Part shown: positions 60,388-64,000 of the stretch, piece after piece
Position numbering within the stretch: position 1 is the stretch's first letter
How the letters are laid out: each line of letters starts with the position of its first letter
From: Halichondria panicea
Taxonomy: Eukaryota; Porifera; Demospongiae; Suberitida; Halichondriidae
Direction: 5' to 3'
Length of the DNA stretch: 64,000 bases
Assembly: GCF_963675165.1 (NCBI RefSeq)
Contig: NC_087391.1
Coordinates: 515,001 to 579,000, forward strand
The notes under the pieces: generated by a model
The model's database searches: none
Seen by the model: the letters and a program-made list of their open reading frames with translations, nothing else
Told to the model about the DNA's origin: nothing
Position numbers and translations under genes: made by a program

Positions 60388-62718
60388 ATGGATGAGATCG
60401 AGAGTGGAGACACAGTACCTCAGAGCCAGCCTCTGCAAGGCCAAGTACCTAATAGTGCTGGTGGGTTTTCATTCCAAGTAGATGACATGAAGAGACTGCA
60501 AAGATTCCTCTGTCTTGGATCTGAAGGAGGTACCTACTACACTAGTGAGAAGAAGCTCGGCAAAGAAAATGCTGAATCTATCCTGAGGCTGATAGGCAAT
60601 GGCAGAGGTACCGAAGTTGTTGCTCAGATTGTCGAATTCAGTGTATCCGGACGAGCTGCTAAACAAGATCCAATCATATTCGCTCTAGCTCTCTGTGCGC
60701 GAGCAACCGACTCCGACACAAAGACAGCAGCTTACGCAGCGGTGGAGAAAGTCTGTCGAATTCCTACTCATCTTTTCTCATTTATTGCTTTCTGTGAGGC
60801 TCTCAGTATTGGTACGGGATGGGGACGTGCTCATCGTAGAGCTGTGAGCAAGTGGTACAATAACAAGACGTCAAAGTCTCTAGCCATGGCCGTGACTAAG
60901 TATCAGAATCGTGGTGGTTGGTCGCATCGAGATCTGTTTCGACTCTCGCATATTGTTCCTGCTAATCCTGGTGTGGCCTGTGTCTGCAAGTATGTGATGA
61001 AAGGTCTGGAGACATGCAAGCAGGAGTATGCCAGTGCTGATCTTGCTGAGACCATCACCTTTCTCGAGGCCGTTGAGGAAGCCAAGACTGGAGATGAGGC
61101 GACTGTGGTACAGTACATTCGAGAGAGGGGTCTAGTCAGAGAGCATGTGCCTACCAACTACCTCAACTCTGTCACAGTAAGTGTACCCCATTACACACAC
61201 AATGTATATATCTGTTAGGCCAGCAAGAAAACTGGTCTGATTGTTAGCTCCCAAATGTTTTATTCGAATTTTTTCGCTGTAATCTTCGTTTAGGTGTGGA
61301 CTGCTCTGCTTGAGAACATGCCCATGACTGCTATGATCCGCAACCTTGGGAAGATGACCTCCATTGATCTCCTAAAACCTCTCTCCTCTCACGCTGCAAC
61401 GGTGTCTCAGAGACTCAGGGACGAAACACTGCTCAGGAAAGCCAGGGTTCATCCGTTCAGCGTTTTACTCGCCCTCAAAACATACGAAAACGGACAAGGA
61501 GAAAAGGGCAAACTAAAGTGGCAACCAAACCAAACTATTGTACAAGCTCTGGACGATGCGTTCTACATGTCCTTCAAGGTGAGCTGTGAGCATCCTCATT
61601 ATGGTATTATTATTATAATGATGGTCTCATGTTGACACATTGTTTGCCTCACAATATGGTATTATTTCCTTACGTGTACGTACGTACACACAATGGATAT
61701 TGTACTTTTAATTAGCATTCCCTGAGGGGTACAAGCAAAGTCCCCAATCGTTAAACTATAATTATACAATTAACTGTTCCTAACAATTAAGTCTGTTCCT
61801 TCCTCCATGCAGTTTGTTCAGCCGACTGGTAAGAGGTTCCTCCTGGCCCTGGATGTGAGTGGTTCAATGTGTGCCCGGATGATGGGATCCCCTGCGCTCG
61901 ACTGTCGAAGCGCCAGTGCTGCCATGGCGATGGTCACCGCTCGTACAGAGGCCAACTATCACTTGATGGGCTTCTCTCACACTCTCGTACCCATACCTAA
62001 GATTAATGCAGGAATGAATCTCAAGGATGTGTGCAGCGAGATCAATAAGGTGAGAGGAATGTGCTAGAGAACTCTATATCTTGAACTATGTTACTGGATT
62101 GTTGGTGTATAGTACTTGTTGGTAGCCAATAACTCGCTGTAGTTGTGTGGCATATACCAAAGCCTCTATCCCTGTTCTTCAAGGTTGTGTGGCATATACC
62201 AAAGCCTCTATTCCTGTTCTTCAAGGTTGTGTGGTATATACCAAAGCCTCTATTCCTGTTCTTCAAGGTTGTGTGGCATATACCAAAGCCTCTATCCCTA
62301 TTCTTTAAGGTTGTGTATTGAATTTCTGACTGGAACGCTTGTAGCTCATTACTTTATGTAGCTGTTGACATTATTTTATGGCATGTATCTAGTTCACATT
62401 ACCCCTCCCCCTCTTCAGGTGCAAATGGGCGGTACAGACTGTGCTCTCCCCATGATCTACGCCCAGCAGAAAAAGCTTCAAGTGGACGTGTTCATAGTCT
62501 ACACAGACAGTGAAACCTGGTTCGGGAAAGTCCACCCAACAGTGGCCCTCAAGGAGTACCGCAGTGCCATGGGTGTCAATGCCAAGCTGATTGTATGTGG
62601 GATGGCCTCCAATGGCTTCACTATCGCTGACCCTGAAGACTCTGGCATGCTCGATATAGCAGGATTCGACTCTGCTGCTCCGGAGATTATCAGGAGCTTT
62701 GCTGTCGGAGACATCTAG
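60388..62718 (+). CDS. RO60: Ro60 / TROVE-domain RNA-binding protein, 4 exons, 536 aa
   Basis: Exons are 60388-61176, 61294-61578, 61813-62049 and 62419-62718, all joins phase 0. Ro60 is a ring-shaped protein that binds misfolded small RNAs and Y RNAs and takes part in RNA quality control. The TROVE HEAT-like ring spans about residues 40-358, with RIPTHLFSFI, GWGRAHRRAVSKWY and HPFSVLLAL. The vWA-like domain follows, with the MIDAS motif DVSGSM (372-377) and GGTDCALPMI (the MIDAS threonine is T443), then VDVFIVYTDSETWFG and LIVCGMASNGFTIADPED. Length is almost that of human RO60. I found no Y RNA gene in the window. Intron 3 carries a 42-bp tandem repeat. Confidence 0.95.
62143..62310. repeat. 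42-bp tandem repeat, four copies, RO60 intron 3
   Basis: Four copies of TTGTGTGGCATATACCAAAG followed by CCTCTATCCCTGTTCTTCAAGG, with only a few substitutions. Open frames on both strands are a by-product of the period being divisible by three. Confidence 0.9.
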
Positions 62719-62960
62719 GAACAATGTACATACGTTAAAGCTAGTGAAACTTCTAGGACATTTCCATGTGCAATCTGAGTTATTATTTTTTTGAACCTCT
62801 ATATAGAATTATATTTTTTGAACACAGTTGGCAAAATTTTTATGAGAAATGAACTGTCATCTCGTCAATTCATAGAGATAATTATGACATTGTATTCGGT
62901 GACAAAATTGAATATTTGTAATACACTGTTGTATAAGCTTCTTCTATAAATTGGTTCTTC

Positions 62961-63862
62961 CTATTCTATGAGTTTCTTTGCTTGGAAGAACCTCCTGAGA
63001 TAGAATATCTGCCATCCAGCCAGAACAAAGAGACAGAGCATTGAGAACACGCTGAAATAGAGCACTCTGGTGTTGGTCGACTCTGCAGAGGGGAAATACT
63101 GTACTGACTGCAAGCAATAGACAAATGGTTAATTAGATAGAATGATAGGCATAGCCTTCAAAAATTAGTTTAAACAAAAGGTGCATATTAAGGCGAGCTG
63201 GAGGAGTGGAATCTAGAGGTACTAACTTCACACAAGACGGGTTCAATAGTTCTAGTAAGAGGTCTATCAAATGGATATAGAAAATCCACAGTTATGAAAG
63301 ATATTCAACTGTACAACAAGCGGCCATTGATGATACCAATAATTTTAATCAAATTTGATAGGCCTCTGTACCTACCAACTTTACTACACCACCCTCCAAA
63401 CACCCGGGCCACCTGACATGTATACAAATACAGTGTGTGGGCGTACCGTTGGTGTCTCTCATTTCCTCCTCTCTGGCCCTCATGTAAGCAAAGTCATTCA
63501 CGATGGACTCGGCCAAATCCTCAAGACGACGAAGCTCTAGCTCCAGTGGCTTCAGTTTCTCAGCCTTGCCAACCTGAGAGGGACAGTGGATTTGAACCCT
63601 TGACCTTCAGATTAGAAGTATAATGCTCTACCAAGTGAGTATACATGACACGCATACACTGTACTTTCAACCCCACAGCAACATACACTGTTCCTGCTTA
63701 TTGGTGTAGTTTCCACCAACTTGACCACACACCATAAATTAATTGCCACAATCAAACACACACGCCCACTCACATCATCGTAGTTCTTAGCTTCCACCCC
63801 GTGCTTGAGAGACAGCGATACCTCTCTGGTTGAACCTTGACCCCCTGGACCTGCAATACCAT
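62961..63862 (-). CDS. TMED10: TMED10 (p24-delta cargo receptor), three 3' exons
   Basis: Exons are 63774-63862, 63447-63573 and 62961-63082, phases consistent; 5' exons lie beyond the window. p24 proteins cycle between ER and Golgi in COPI/COPII vesicles as cargo receptors. The visible part covers the end of the GOLD domain ([15 protein letters not shown]), the coiled-coil stalk ([39 protein letters not shown]), the membrane helix ([20 protein letters not shown]) and the cytosolic tail [13 protein letters not shown], with the FF and KKxx-type sorting signals. This agrees with TMED10 rather than TMED2 or TMED9. [14 protein letters not shown] in the first visible exon is a loop different from the vertebrate form. 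Confidence 0.9.
63583..63652 (-). repeat. tRNA-derived sequence next to a TMED10 splice acceptor
   Basis: Read on the minus strand, this intron end has a D-arm-like TTGGTAGAGC, an anticodon-loop-like ACTTCTAATCT and a perfect T-arm/B-box GGGTTCAAATCC. The 5' acceptor strand does not pair with the 3' side, and the anticodon stem has a mismatch, so this looks like a tRNA relic or SINE head. Its 3' end (CTGTCCCTCTCAG) forms the polypyrimidine tract and AG acceptor of the exon at 63573. Confidence 0.55.
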
Positions 63863-64000
63863 CTAATAACAATTGCTATTAGCTACCTGTACAGTGGTAC
63901 AAGTAACAACTACATGTAACTATAAACAAAATATTATAGCCATAGGATGACAAACAAAAATCCACCAGATGCTTTGTAATTATACGACCAGTGTCTCATG

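Noticed and set aside
63583-63652. A functional tRNA gene
   Set aside because: The acceptor stem cannot be formed and the anticodon stem has a mismatch; kept only as a tRNA-derived relic.

Overview
The window is animal nuclear DNA, most likely from an early-branching metazoan such as a demosponge (inference). The evidence is compact spliced genes with metazoan orthologues (MLH3, RBKS, SLC25A16, WDR45, RO60, TMED10), a cysteine-rich Frizzled-like receptor, many short introns, and extensive young tandem duplication. Exon joins below were read by hand from GT-AG (once GC-AG) boundaries and codon phase; no transcript data were available.

Layout. 1-614 (-): first two coding exons of a membrane-anchored diflavin reductase. 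841-21783 (-): a complete 12-exon MLH3 whose sixth intron (1701-18058, 16.4 kb) holds an array of ten same-strand, intronless SLC15/POT-like transporter units, S1-S10. Five are open, two carry one frameshift each and three are 5' fragments. 22125-24495 (+): RBKS, divergent from MLH3 across a 341-bp gap that contains a long palindrome. 26585-31901 (-): an unrecognised serine-rich 217-aa protein in four exons. 32434-33432 (-): SLC25A16-type mitochondrial carrier. 33838-36276 (+): an unrecognised 192-aa protein ending in SUMO-interaction-like motifs; its second intron holds a 1.6-kb inverted-repeat DNA transposon. 36503-38819 (+): a 654-aa Frizzled-like 7TM receptor.

39181-57720 (+) is a tandem array of two related, unrecognised gene types. 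Type A is a long protein with three internal repeat arrays and a coiled coil; type B is a short 108-aa relative. The order is A1/B1 hybrid, A2-B2, A3-B3, A4-B4, A5. Each A or B copy except A5 is followed by a dead copy of the last two exons of WDR45, whose only complete copy (57886-60013, -) closes the array. The duplicated segment therefore began as an A-type gene lying tail-to-tail with WDR45. A 5'-truncated LINE entered one unit after duplication.

60388-62718 (+): RO60, head-to-head with WDR45 across a short promoter carrying two palindromic kappa-B-like sites. 62961-63862 (-): 3' exons of TMED10, running off the window.

The genes do not form one pathway. The two arrays are examples of birth-and-death evolution: transporters duplicating inside a DNA-repair gene's intron, and a lineage-specific repeat-protein family duplicating together with its neighbour's exons. 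I see no CRISPR array, rRNA, convincing complete tRNA or virus-like element.
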